Shown: positions 35,182-43,950 of the stretch, piece by piece
Layout: each line of letters opens with the position of its first letter
How positions within the stretch are numbered: the stretch's first letter is position 1
Assembly (NCBI RefSeq): GCF_000772935.1
Contig: NZ_JPVR01000081.1
Coordinates: 310,001-374,000, forward strand
DNA: 64,000 nt
Direction of reading: 5' to 3'
Source of the DNA: Lysinibacillus boronitolerans JCM 21713 = 10a = NBRC 103108
GTDB taxonomy: Bacteria; Bacillota; Bacilli; Bacillales_A; Planococcaceae
Made by a program: the position numbers and the translations under genes
Notes under the pieces: generated by a model
Seen by the model: only the letters and a program-made list of their open reading frames with translations
What the model was told of the DNA's origin: nothing
Database searches by the model: none

Positions 35182-35880
35182 ATTCAAGACTCTCATTATC
35201 TTACCTTTTTAGCTAAGTTCGGGATTGGAGGCGCCCATCCTGGGGGCATTAATCTATCAAAGGCTGTCTTGCAAGCAGAGAATATTGAGCAAAACGCATA
35301 TATTTTAGATGTGGGATGTGGTACAGGACAAACGGCTGCTTATTTAGCATCTTCCTATCAAGCAAACGTCACAGGTCTCGATATTCAGCCCATCATGATA
35401 GAAAAGGCTCGTCAGCGTATGCATAAAGCCCGTCTACCTGTCAAACTTATACAAGGCTCTATTGAACAAACCTCCTTAGGGAGCGAGTCATTTGACTTGA
35501 TTCTAGCTGAGTCGGTTCTGGCCTTTGTTAATTTGCAGCAGGCTTTGCAGGAAATTTATCGTTTATTAAAGAAAGGTGGTCGCTTCATTGCTATAGAATT
35601 CACCATTCCCAAAACACTTCGCACCGAACTTACAGACGACATACAACAATTTTACGGCTTTCAGTCTCTCCTCATGAAAAAGGATTGGGTAAGACTCCTA
35701 CATCAGGCTGGCTTTTATGAAATACGTATACAAAAAAATAAATCCATCTCATCCAAGCCTGAATTTCAAGTTTCCTCACATATGGAATCCGAGTTCTATG
35801 AAATCATGGATCAGCATATTGCCATGAATGAAAAATACGAAAATATTTTAGACTATCGCATCTATACCTGTACAAAGTAA
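35182..35880 (+). CDS. Class I SAM-dependent methyltransferase, apparent ATT start
   Basis: The SAM-binding motif ILDVGCGTGQTAAYL, the acidic GLDIQP and the FDLILAESVLAFV motif are all present. The first ATG/GTG/TTG in frame is TTG 35269, but conserved sequence continues upstream: FLAKFGIGGAHPGGINLSK, which I recall at the N-terminus of Bacillus homologues. AAGGTGG ends four bases before an ATT at 35182, and no standard start exists further up, so ATT is the best start, giving 232 residues. The substrate is unknown. Confidence 0.8.
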   Translation: MQDSHYLTFLAKFGIGGAHPGGINLSKAVLQAENIEQNAYILDVGCGTGQTAAYLASSYQANVTGLDIQPIMIEKARQRMHKARLPVKLIQGSIEQTSLGSESFDLILAESVLAFVNLQQALQEIYRLLKKGGRFIAIEFTIPKTLRTELTDDIQQFYGFQSLLMKKDWVRLLHQAGFYEIRIQKNKSISSKPEFQVSSHMESEFYEIMDQHIAMNEKYENILDYRIYTCTK

Positions 35881-36033
35881 TGAGCCAGCAGCAAAAGCGT
35901 TGCTGGTTTTTTGTGCTGTCACAGCAAACTTTATGACACCTGTCATCAAGATTTTTTGACTGGTGTGAATAGGTTTTCTTAAGAGATTTTCTTATCCTTA
36001 AGGTAAGAAAAAAAAGAAAGAGTGATCGAACTT

Positions 36034-37161
36034 ATGCAAACACAACAAAGACTTCCCTTTATCGATATGTTAAGAGGCTTTGCCGTCTTAGGAACGCTCG
36101 GCACAAATATTTGGATTTTTGCTTATCTTGGCGATTTATCGTATATCACAACAAGTGACTATTCTGGCTGGTGGTCCTTCAATGATTTTTTACGTATGAT
36201 CGTATTATTTTTCGTTAATGGTAAGCTACTTGGATTATTAACAATTATGTTTGGGGTAGGCTTACAATTAAAATATCAGCAAGCCTTACGTAGAGGTACA
36301 GCTTGGCCTGGCGTGTATCTGTGGACTATCGTCTTTTTAGGATTGGAGGGATTGCTGCACTACACCCTGGTGATGGAATATGATATTTTAATGAGCTATG
36401 CTGTCACAGCATTCATCGTCGCTTTTATTGTACGTTTGGGTGACAAGTTCATGACAGGAGCCTTTTATTTTTTTGGTGGCTTTCACATCCTATTGATCCT
36501 GCTTATTTTTATCAGTACCTTACAAGGAGCTGGTGTTTCCTTAAATGGTATGGCATCCGTTACTGAGCTCTATGAGCATGGCACATGGTTTGCGCAGGTG
36601 CAGCATCGCCTTACAAACTTTTTATTTTATCGCTCAGAAGCAATATTTATTATCCCAATGAATGTCTTTTTATTTTTACTTGGCGTGAAGTTTATGCGTA
36701 ATGAGGTATTTTCACCAACAGACAAAGGACGCCAAACTAGACAAAAGCTATTTAAAATCGGTGTATTCATTGGTTTTCCTATCAATCTGCTTATTTTTAT
36801 TCCTGGTGGGCTTTTTGATTTACCTGTTCGCTACCTTTGTGCCCCTATTCTATCCATTGGCTATATTGGAATTTTAGGTAAACTGGTAGAATATAAGAAG
36901 CTAGACTGGCTTTGGCAGCGCTTTGCTCATGTCGGTAAAATGTCTTTAAGCTGCTATGTCCTCCAAAACGTGCTTGCGTCGATTATTTTTTATGGTTGGG
37001 GACTTGGCTTAGGTGGGCAAGTCAATAGCATCACTGTCATTGGTATTTGGCTATCTCTATCAATCTTACAACTTGTTATAGCGTTCGCTTGGCTACAGCA
37101 ATTTCAAATGGGCCCTATGGAATGGATTCGTAAAAAAGCCCTTCAAGCGATGACACAGTAA
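36034..37161 (+). CDS. DUF418-family (YeiB-like) membrane protein
   Basis: The 375-residue protein begins with the DUF418 hallmark RLPFIDMLRGFAVLGTLGTNIW and has about nine to ten membrane segments, with LSCYVLQNVLASIIFY near the end. Function of the family is not established. A GTG at 36022 in the same frame is an alternative start; both have only AAGAAAGAG upstream. Eleven bases separate it from the sensor kinase gene, so it may form an operon with the two-component pair. A small TTTTCTTA/TAAGAAAA dyad lies just upstream. Confidence 0.8.
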   Translation: MQTQQRLPFIDMLRGFAVLGTLGTNIWIFAYLGDLSYITTSDYSGWWSFNDFLRMIVLFFVNGKLLGLLTIMFGVGLQLKYQQALRRGTAWPGVYLWTIVFLGLEGLLHYTLVMEYDILMSYAVTAFIVAFIVRLGDKFMTGAFYFFGGFHILLILLIFISTLQGAGVSLNGMASVTELYEHGTWFAQVQHRLTNFLFYRSEAIFIIPMNVFLFLLGVKFMRNEVFSPTDKGRQTRQKLFKIGVFIGFPINLLIFIPGGLFDLPVRYLCAPILSIGYIGILGKLVEYKKLDWLWQRFAHVGKMSLSCYVLQNVLASIIFYGWGLGLGGQVNSITVIGIWLSLSILQLVIAFAWLQQFQMGPMEWIRKKALQAMTQ

Positions 37162-37172
37162 AGCAACAAAGG

Positions 37173-38285
37173 ATGGTGCTAGTAATAAAAATATATCCAA
37201 GAGAACAAATTAAGCATTATTTAATCATTGATGCCGCTTCTGTCATTTTCTTATTCGCGCTAGTACTCGGGTCTCATTCCCTTCCCTTAGCTATGAAAAT
37301 AACAGTGCTCCTTTTATATCTAATAGCCTTCTACATCGCTTTATGGCATCGAGATTGGAGGCTACTTGTCGCCTCTCTAGTAGCCTTTGTTCTTATTGCC
37401 TTACTTAGCATTTTTGTCGATCCTTTTATGCTTATTTTTGGCTTTACCTTTGCCGATTTGCTAGGACGGGCGAAATCAAAATGGCATATTGCCTGTGGGA
37501 TTGTTGCCATCGCTGTCATGTTTTTGACGGTTTTGTCCATGACAACAGATTCCCTTTTACCAAAGGAATCACAGGTGCTAGTACCGATTATGATGTTTCA
37601 GCTAGTGCTCCCGGTACTCATTTATTTTGTGGAAAAGTCGAAAAATCTGCAAGCTGAGCTAGCAGACGTTAATACACAGCTTGTTCAGCAAGAGGAACGA
37701 CAACGGATCGCTAGAGACCTTCATGATACAATTGGCCATACGCTCACAATGATTAAAGTAAAAACCGAACTAACGACCAAACTGATTGACCGAGATCCTT
37801 CAAGCGTGAAGCCTGAGCTACATGACATATTAGCCACTACCCGTACCGCCTTAAAACAGGTACGTGAGTTAGTGTCTGATATGAATTTTATTTCGTTGCA
37901 AACAGAGCTTGTCCATTGCCAACAGCTTTTACAAAGCGCGAATATTACGACAACCCTTGACAATCAATGTCCTCAAATCGTACTTTCTAGTGTGGAGGAA
38001 ACGATGCTTGCTCTATGTGTACGAGAAACGACTACGAATATTCTCAAGCATAGTCAGGCAAAAAAATGCCATTTCACCATTCAATGCTGTGCTGGACACT
38101 ATACACTTGTGATGAAAGACGATGGCATCGGTTTACAGTCACAGGGACGTGGGAATGGCATCCACTCCATTAAAGAAAGAATGCATATGCTGCAAGGCTA
38201 TGCCCTGATTGAAAGTGACACACCTATCGGCACCAGCGTCACACTTACTCTACCAATTCAAGATGGAAAGGAGCCTCTAACATGA
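37173..38285 (+). CDS. Sensor histidine kinase, NarL/DesK type
   Basis: The N-terminal third has five to six membrane segments with almost no outer domain. The phosphoacceptor motif EERQRIARDLHDTIGHTLTMI (HisKA_3) is at about residues 173-193, and the ATPase domain has ETTTNILKHSQAK and DDGIGL. It senses a membrane-linked signal and phosphorylates the regulator encoded next. The exact start is unclear: ATG 37173 directly abuts AAAGG. It overlaps the regulator gene by four bases. Confidence 0.88.
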   Translation: MVLVIKIYPREQIKHYLIIDAASVIFLFALVLGSHSLPLAMKITVLLLYLIAFYIALWHRDWRLLVASLVAFVLIALLSIFVDPFMLIFGFTFADLLGRAKSKWHIACGIVAIAVMFLTVLSMTTDSLLPKESQVLVPIMMFQLVLPVLIYFVEKSKNLQAELADVNTQLVQQEERQRIARDLHDTIGHTLTMIKVKTELTTKLIDRDPSSVKPELHDILATTRTALKQVRELVSDMNFISLQTELVHCQQLLQSANITTTLDNQCPQIVLSSVEETMLALCVRETTTNILKHSQAKKCHFTIQCCAGHYTLVMKDDGIGLQSQGRGNGIHSIKERMHMLQGYALIESDTPIGTSVTLTLPIQDGKEPLT

Positions 38286-38887
38286 TACGTGTATTACTAG
38301 CAGAAGACCAACAAATGTTACGTGGTGCCCTAACTTCGCTACTAGCCTTTGAGCCTGATATTGAGGTCATCGCTGAGGTGGCGGATGGTCAAAAAGCATG
38401 GGAATTGATCCAGCAGGAGCCACCAGATATTTGCCTAGTCGATATTGAAATGCCCCATCTATCAGGGCTTGAGCTTGCTGAAAAAATTAAACAGGCCAAC
38501 CTACCTTGCAAGGTGATGATTGTGACAACCTTCGCACGTCCTGGCTATTTGCAGAAGGCAATGGATTGCGAGGTACACGGCTATCTATTGAAAGATGAAC
38601 CCATCGATTATTTAATTGCTACTATTCGAAAAATCATGCAGGGAGAAAAGGTGGTCAGTAAGGATTTAGCCGCCTCCTTATTTATGAAGGAGCAAAACCC
38701 TTTAAATGAGCGAGAAATTGCGGTGCTTCAGCTAGTCAAAAAAGGCTTGACCACAAACGAAATTAGTAAGCAATTATTTTTAACGAAGGGCACGATTCGC
38801 AATTATTTATCAACCTCTATTCAGAAGCTACAAGTTGAATCCAGACAGCAAGCCGCTCAGGTAGCAGGTGAAAAAGGCTGGCTATAA
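38282..38887 (+). CDS. Response regulator, NarL/DesR type
   Basis: The 201-residue protein has a receiver domain with the acidic pair AEDQ, the phosphorylated aspartate in DICLVDIEMP (about residue 54) and the conserved lysine in LLKDEP, then a LuxR-type helix-turn-helix (LNEREIAVLQLVKKGLTTNE). AAAGGAG lies in front of the ATG. It partners with the overlapping kinase. The target genes are unknown; the DUF418 gene is one candidate. Confidence 0.92.
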   Translation: MIRVLLAEDQQMLRGALTSLLAFEPDIEVIAEVADGQKAWELIQQEPPDICLVDIEMPHLSGLELAEKIKQANLPCKVMIVTTFARPGYLQKAMDCEVHGYLLKDEPIDYLIATIRKIMQGEKVVSKDLAASLFMKEQNPLNEREIAVLQLVKKGLTTNEISKQLFLTKGTIRNYLSTSIQKLQVESRQQAAQVAGEKGWL

Positions 38888-38889
38888 AA

Positions 38890-38920
38890 AGAATCTCGCC
38901 ACAGCTGTGACGAGATTTTT
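38890..38920 (+). terminator. Terminator after the response regulator
   Basis: AATCTCG-C-CACAG pairs with CTGTG-A-CGAGATT, followed by five T, directly after the stop codon. Confidence 0.85.
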
Positions 38921-38997
38921 ACAATGTTAGCATAAAATACGTTCCATTTATTAGGTTTCAAATGACAGATTCATTATTTTATTAAGCAAAAGAACGT

Positions 38998-40077
38998 TTA
39001 TTGTCCTTGTAGAACTACATTTGTTGCTATAGCCCAGTTGTTTAATGGGATTACGGTATAGCTGACATTTGCTTTCAACGTACCACCATTCGTTAGATCA
39101 AAAATGCCCACAGCACCTTTACGTGATGAATAACGATATTGTGCTTGCAATGTACTCCCATCATTGCCTTTTAACGCTACACTTCGACCAGCAAGTAAAT
39201 CAGATTGCGGATCGTTTCTTAATTGTAATTCAAAGGATTTTTCATCCATGGCTTTTGCTGATTGCAGAGTGAATGGCACGATTTCTTTCGCTACAAAGCT
39301 CTTTACATCTATTTCCGCCCATTGTGCGTACACACGGTAAGTCACACCTGGTTTTAAAAGTTTGCCAGCAGGGAGTCTAAATTGAGGAGCTTGTCTGCCA
39401 TCAGCTGCTTGTGTAAATGGTACATAATTAGCAACAAACTCTTCTCCCTCACTTGTTCTCACCGTCACAAAGCGATCACGTAAGGAAGAAATAACATCAA
39501 AGCGTTTTCCGCTAGCATCTCGATTATGACCATCTAAGCTAAATGCTAAATCTCCACGACCTGCGCGATAGGCTTCAATAATATTAGCATAATCTACTAC
39601 GCCATCCTCCTGAAAGGATTCCAATGTGAATGTATCATTTGTGACTTGCTCCACATTGCGTACATATACCTTTTCATCTGTGCCCTCAAAAACTTTATTG
39701 CGTTGCTCTTTATAGCTCAATGTATAGATAAAATCATCTTCTTGGAATGTTGTTGGTACAATATATGTACTCTTAGCGCCTGTCATTAAGCGTGGCACAT
39801 TGACAATCTCTAAATCTCCATTAAACGTAAAATGTTTTTTTATAGCATCTAAATGATTTAGGTCTACATCAGCTGCTGCTAAGGGCTGATTAAATGTAAT
39901 TTGTAGTGTCATTGTATTTAATGGCTTGATGTTTGTAATTTTTGCTACCTGCTCATTTTCTGCTACTGCTTTATTGCTTGCTGCCTCTGCATTTAATGGC
40001 TCGCCTATGGTTACTAGACCTGCTGATAATACGGATAAAGCCAATGCTGCTGGAACAATACGTTTTCTTAATTTCAT
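38998..40077 (-). CDS. Secreted protein with Ig-like modules (S-layer-like)
   Basis: The 359-residue protein has a Sec signal peptide (MKLRKRIVPAALALSVLSAG, cleaved after AEA near residue 32). The mature part reads as beta-rich modules: TNIKPLNTMTLQITFNQPL is the start of a SbsA-type Ig-like fold found in S-layer and surface proteins of Bacillaceae. There is no SLH, LPXTG or transmembrane anchor, so it is probably released or wall-associated by other means. AAAGGAG lies before the ATG. Specific function unknown. Confidence 0.72.
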   Translation of the reverse strand: MKLRKRIVPAALALSVLSAGLVTIGEPLNAEAASNKAVAENEQVAKITNIKPLNTMTLQITFNQPLAAADVDLNHLDAIKKHFTFNGDLEIVNVPRLMTGAKSTYIVPTTFQEDDFIYTLSYKEQRNKVFEGTDEKVYVRNVEQVTNDTFTLESFQEDGVVDYANIIEAYRAGRGDLAFSLDGHNRDASGKRFDVISSLRDRFVTVRTSEGEEFVANYVPFTQAADGRQAPQFRLPAGKLLKPGVTYRVYAQWAEIDVKSFVAKEIVPFTLQSAKAMDEKSFELQLRNDPQSDLLAGRSVALKGNDGSTLQAQYRYSSRKGAVGIFDLTNGGTLKANVSYTVIPLNNWAIATNVVLQGQ

Positions 40078-40202
40078 TTGTGGTACTCTCCTTTATGGTG
40101 TTATTTGGTTTACAAAATTTATCATAAAGTCCATATCTAAACTGCTAATAAATAAACTATTAAAAAAGAATTAAAAAATAGGAAAAATAATTTAAGAACA
40201 AA

Positions 40203-40232
40203 AAAACTGTAGAGAGCCGTCTCTACAGTTTG
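40203..40232 (-). repeat. Hairpin direct repeat, copy 1
   Basis: A 30-base sequence, a hairpin of AAACTGTAGAGA and TCTCTACAGTTT with loop GCCG, is repeated exactly at 40773-40802 in the same orientation. Both copies can act as intrinsic terminators on the minus strand. Confidence 0.85.
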
Positions 40233-40273
40233 CATGTTGTTGAAAAAAGATGATGTCAACGGCAGAAAAGGCA

Positions 40274-40435
40274 ACTTTGCAGGGTGAGGGGTTGATTTCC
40301 GTTACGCCAGCGTCCTTTCCAAGGGGCGTCCGATGAGCCGCTTCACTCACTTACGTTCGCTCCAGGGTCTCCTCTGTGACGCTAAATCCCCTAGGAGTGA
40401 CGCTGGCTCCACTCCAATCAACCATTCTGCAAAGT
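40274..40435 (-). repeat. Structured intergenic repeat element A (162 bp) with nested inverted repeats
   Basis: Three perfect nested pairs make a long hairpin: ACTTTGCAG (40274) with CTGCAAAGT (40427), GGTTGATT (40290) with AATCAACC (40416), and GCCAGCGTC (40306) with GACGCTGGC (40399); CCAAGGGG with CCCCTAGG continues inward. I know this style of GC-rich element (GGAGCG, GAAGCGGCTC, GGACGCCCC, CGGAAATC) as a dispersed intergenic repeat of Bacillaceae with no assigned function. No ORF is supported. Confidence 0.75.
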
Positions 40436-40602
40436 GTCTTTACTTTTTTATAGTAACATAGCGATCAAATCGTCCATTAACTGTATTCTTAGAGGGGATA
40501 AGTTCTTATTTTCAATGTGGAGAAGTGATGCATGACAACACCTCTTCATAAAGAGTAGTGAACACCTTCACTTTATTTGAAAACCTTTGCTAATAAGTTA
40601 GT

Positions 40603-40742
40603 GGGTTGAAGTGGAAGGCTGCTTGACTCCCATGGGATAGCAAGACAGGCGAAACTCTAAACGGAGCGGTGGCGGAGGAAGCGATTCGGCGCTCGCCCAC
40701 AGGAAAGCAAGTAGCCTGCAACGGAAATCCATTTCTACCTTT
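40603..40742 (+). repeat. Structured intergenic repeat element B (same family, inverted and diverged)
   Basis: It runs opposite to element A and shares the block order GACTCCCATGGGATAGC, ACAG, GGAGCGG, GGAAGCG, GCTCGCCCAC, GGAAAGCAAGTAGCCTG, CGGAAATC. AGGCTGCTTG near the left end pairs with CAAGTAGCCT near the right end. The stretch between A and B (40436-40602) shows nothing I can identify. Confidence 0.65.
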
Positions 40743-40772
40743 CAATTGACTGTTTTGTTTTTCAACACTAAG

Positions 40773-40802
40773 AAAACTGTAGAGAGCCGTCTCTACAGTT
40801 TG
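40773..40802 (-). terminator. Terminator of the ankyrin gene (hairpin direct repeat, copy 2)
   Basis: The same 30-base hairpin as at 40203 lies two bases after the ankyrin gene stop codon and is followed by a TTTT-containing stretch on the minus strand. Confidence 0.8.
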
Positions 40803-40804
40803 GG

Positions 40805-41515
40805 TTATTTTGCGCCTGCAGCAAGTAGAATTTGTTCGATCTCTTTAAAGCCTCGCTGTTTTGCATGTTGCAGTGGTGTTACGTTATTTTGATCGGGGAT
40901 ATTTACATCAGCACCATGTTCAATGAGTCGTTGTATTACGGCTTGCTGTGTTGGATTGCCGTTATTTAAGACAATCGCCTCCATCAGGGCTGTCCAGCCT
41001 AAATGATTCACATGATTGACGTCAATATCGGTATTGCTCAATAGCTCCTCGATGACCTCCACATGACCATGCTCTGCTGCTGGTATGAGCGCTGTTCCCC
41101 CATATCGATTTAAAATAGTCGGATCAGCACCAGCTTGGATGGTCATCTTTAAAATAGCCAGATAGCCTTCCGCACCTGCATATAGAAACGGCGTATTTTG
41201 CTGATTATCCTGAATATTAACATCTGCTCCTGCCTCTATTAATAATTTTGCTGCCTCTATATCCTGATTATAGGTAGCTATCATCAAAGCTGTTCGATTA
41301 GTTGAATCTTGTACATTGATGTCCCCTTTTTGTTTCAAAGCATGTTGAAGCCCATCGATATCTCCCCTTTCAGCTGCCTTGAGCAACTCACTCGCCCATT
41401 CTGTTCCCACCACTTCACTCCCACCTTTATCATGCTGTATTGTTTCTGTATCAATTGAGGCACACCCTTGAAGTAAAAATGTTAATGCAATGATAACTGC
41501 CTGCCTTTTTTTCAA
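40805..41515 (-). CDS. Ankyrin-repeat lipoprotein
   Basis: A signal peptide with lipobox LLQGC anchors this 236-residue protein on the outer face of the membrane. About five ankyrin repeats follow, for example DSTNRTALMIATYNQDIEAA and DNQQNTPFLYAGAEGYLAIL. Ankyrin repeats bind other proteins; the partner is unknown. The start is TTG with GGCGGTG eight bases upstream. Confidence 0.85.
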   Translation of the reverse strand: MKKRQAVIIALTFLLQGCASIDTETIQHDKGGSEVVGTEWASELLKAAERGDIDGLQHALKQKGDINVQDSTNRTALMIATYNQDIEAAKLLIEAGADVNIQDNQQNTPFLYAGAEGYLAILKMTIQAGADPTILNRYGGTALIPAAEHGHVEVIEELLSNTDIDVNHVNHLGWTALMEAIVLNNGNPTQQAVIQRLIEHGADVNIPDQNNVTPLQHAKQRGFKEIEQILLAAGAK

Positions 41516-41596
41516 TTTTAATACACCGCCTTTCTTTCCTCAGTGTAAGCGGTAATGCTAAATTGCCCATTAACGAATTCTTAAAAAAGTCTAAAA

Positions 41597-41627
41597 AAAC
41601 TACCCCGCCACAAGGACGAGGTAGTTT
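41597..41627 (-). terminator. Terminator after the OmpR-type response regulator
   Basis: AAACTACCTCG pairs with CGGGGTAGTTT around a 9-nt loop, and seven T follow on the minus strand. Confidence 0.85.
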
Positions 41628-41630
41628 TAC

Positions 41631-42317
41631 TTAAACATTGAAGCGATAGCCTGCACCCCATACTGTTTCCAAAAACTTGGGATGCGCTGGCTCTCGTTCA
41701 ATTTTTTCACGTAGCTTTCGTATATGAACAGTGACAGTCGAAACGTCTGCAGCTGATTCATAGCCCCAGTTTCGCTCATATAGCTGCTCCTTACTCAATA
41801 CTTGATTGGGGTGTCTAACAAAAAAGACGAGTAAATCAAATTCCTTCGTTGTAAAGGCAATCTCATCACCATTGACAAACACCTTTCTAGCCGAAGTATC
41901 GATTGTAATGCCATGAATGGACATCATATGATTTGTTTGTTGATTGGTCGCCAGACGCTCATATCTCGATAAATGGGCCTTGACCCTTGCCACTAATTCA
42001 CTCGGACTAAATGGTTTTGTAATATAATCATCCGCTCCTAGTCCAAGACCACGAATTTTATCAATATCCTCCTTTTTAGCTGAAACAAATAAAATGGGGA
42101 TATTGTGTACGGCTCGAATCTGTTTACAAATGTCAAAGCCACTTATGCCTGGTAGCATAATATCCAAAATGATTAAATCATAATTGCCGTTAAGTGCCTG
42201 CTGTAGCCCATCCTCTCCATGATGTTGGATATCTACTGTAAAGCCATTAATCTCTAAATAATCTCGTTGGAGCTCTGCTATGCTCACTTCGTCTTCAATT
42301 AGCAGAATTTTTTTCAT
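41631..42317 (-). CDS. Response regulator, OmpR/PhoB type
   Basis: The 228-residue protein has a receiver domain with LLIEDE, the phosphorylated aspartate in DLIILDIMLPG and the lysine in ITKPFSP, then a winged-helix domain ending LRKKIEREP-like (VTVHIRKLREKIE). GAAGGTG stands seven bases before the ATG, inside the 3' end of the kinase gene (23-base overlap). Here the kinase gene precedes the regulator gene, the less common order. Confidence 0.93.
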   Translation of the reverse strand: MKKILLIEDEVSIAELQRDYLEINGFTVDIQHHGEDGLQQALNGNYDLIILDIMLPGISGFDICKQIRAVHNIPILFVSAKKEDIDKIRGLGLGADDYITKPFSPSELVARVKAHLSRYERLATNQQTNHMMSIHGITIDTSARKVFVNGDEIAFTTKEFDLLVFFVRHPNQVLSKEQLYERNWGYESAADVSTVTVHIRKLREKIEREPAHPKFLETVWGAGYRFNV

Positions 42318-43773
42318 GATAATTCACCTTCTCCTCAGCCTTTTTCAATGAAATGAATACGCTCGTCCCCTTTGCTAGTTCACTCTTTGCCCAAATATCG
42401 CCGCCCATTTCAACAACAATTTGTTTTGCAATGGCTAACCCTAAGCCACTGCCTCCTGTTTGCGAATTACGTGAAGGCTCGGCACGGTAAAATCGATCAA
42501 AAATATAGGGCAATGCGACAGGATCAATGCCTGCACCATTATCTGTTACCTGAATAATCGCATCCTCAGCCCGCTCATGCAATGAAATAATAATTTGCTT
42601 ATACGGCTTATCCATATATTTTTCGCTGTTGCTTAAAAGATTTGTCAGGACACGTCTTAATTTATCTCGGTCCACCATAGCCAAAAGCGGCGAGCCTTCT
42701 GCTATATAGTGTAAATGAATGTCTCGTGCAATAAAATCAAAGCTTGCATCCTCTACATAATCATGCATATATTGCTGAAGATTGACGCTTTCCATCTGGA
42801 AGGGAATCTTTTTTAAATCCAATTTAGAAAATAAGAATAGCTCATCAATTAATACATCCATATCCTTTGCCTTTGTATAGATAGTAGTTAAATATTTATC
42901 CATTTTTTCCTCTGTATTCGCCACACCATCTTTAATGCCCTCCACATAGCCGATAATGGAAGTCATCGGCGTTTTTAAATCATGGGAAATATTGGAGATG
43001 AGCTCCTTTCGATTTTCCTCATATTGAAGCTGAAGTTGGATGGATTCTTTTAATTTGACTCGCATTTCCTCGAAGGATCGATTCAGCTGACCAATTTCAT
43101 CCTTCGAGTGGGTCGCAATCTCAAAATCCAAGTCGCCCGATTTAATACGTTCTGCTCCTTCCTTTAATGCCGAAATCGGTTTAATAATACTTCTTGAGAC
43201 TAAATAATTTAAAAAGCCAATAATCATCATAAACAGAACGAATAAAATACCTAAAAGAATCGGTAACAGCTCCCTCGTTACCTCTGCATGGGAACTAACC
43301 TCTCGCAATACAAAAATACTACCCTCTGTTTGATCTGGAAAATAAAAATCAAATTTGACATACGTATAAAAGGCTTGATTGATCATGATTGTGTCACGAG
43401 AATTAATATTGGTCGCTTCAAAACCAGGTAAGCTTTGAAGCAATAATTGTTTATGCTCTTTCTGTGTTGAATAAACAATTTGATGATCTTTTCGTACCAC
43501 AATCTCTATCGAAGGCGCATTGATTTGTTCAAGCTGTTCGAGATCTAAAAGCTGCTGGGGATTATTTTTAGCTAGTAATTTTAAATCTAGAAATGCATTT
43601 TCCTCTACCGTCGTCAAAGGCTTTTGGACATAAGATTTTTTATAAAAATGCTCAATCGCTTTGATATCACCAGTGATGGCAAAGGAAAAAAGAAAAACCG
43701 CTGCTAGTAATAGCGTGATGGCAATGATTATGACACCCACATATGATAGCAAAAACCTTGTTTTAATTGACAT
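42295..43773 (-). CDS. Sensor histidine kinase with HAMP domain
   Basis: The 492-residue kinase has two membrane segments (about residues 8-30 and 170-193) bordering a roughly 140-residue outer sensor domain, a HAMP linker, the phosphoacceptor motif ISHDLKTPMTSIIGY, and the ATPase motifs NLLSNSEKYM, DNGAGID and GGSGLGLAI. GGGGGA lies before the ATG. It works with the overlapping OmpR-type regulator. The signal is unknown. Confidence 0.93.
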   Translation of the reverse strand: MSIKTRFLLSYVGVIIIAITLLLAAVFLFSFAITGDIKAIEHFYKKSYVQKPLTTVEENAFLDLKLLAKNNPQQLLDLEQLEQINAPSIEIVVRKDHQIVYSTQKEHKQLLLQSLPGFEATNINSRDTIMINQAFYTYVKFDFYFPDQTEGSIFVLREVSSHAEVTRELLPILLGILFVLFMMIIGFLNYLVSRSIIKPISALKEGAERIKSGDLDFEIATHSKDEIGQLNRSFEEMRVKLKESIQLQLQYEENRKELISNISHDLKTPMTSIIGYVEGIKDGVANTEEKMDKYLTTIYTKAKDMDVLIDELFLFSKLDLKKIPFQMESVNLQQYMHDYVEDASFDFIARDIHLHYIAEGSPLLAMVDRDKLRRVLTNLLSNSEKYMDKPYKQIIISLHERAEDAIIQVTDNGAGIDPVALPYIFDRFYRAEPSRNSQTGGSGLGLAIAKQIVVEMGGDIWAKSELAKGTSVFISLKKAEEKVNYHEKNSAN

Positions 43774-43914
43774 CTACATTCCCCCAATAAGCTGAAACTA
43801 CTAGCAATGTACCATACAAATCTTAAAACTTTATAAAATCATGCTGAAAAATCTATAAACATTTTTACCGCTTCAGTTTAGTATTGCGTTCCAATAAATG
43901 AACTAAACAAAAAA

Positions 43915-43941
43915 ATACGGCACAATCCTGCTGTGCCGTAT
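43915..43941 (-). terminator. Terminator after the PepSY gene
   Basis: ATACGGCACA pairs with TGTGCCGTAT around a 7-nt loop, and a T run follows on the minus strand. Confidence 0.9.
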
Positions 43942-43950
43942 CCCTTTGCT

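Noticed and set aside
35985-36012. TTTTCTTA/TAAGAAAA dyad before the DUF418 gene as a defined regulator site
   Set aside because: The arms are short and AT-rich and no regulator can be linked to it, so it is only mentioned with the gene.
40235-40770. IS element remnant with transposase
   Set aside because: The region has inverted repeats but no reading frame resembling a transposase; it is better described as structured intergenic repeat elements.
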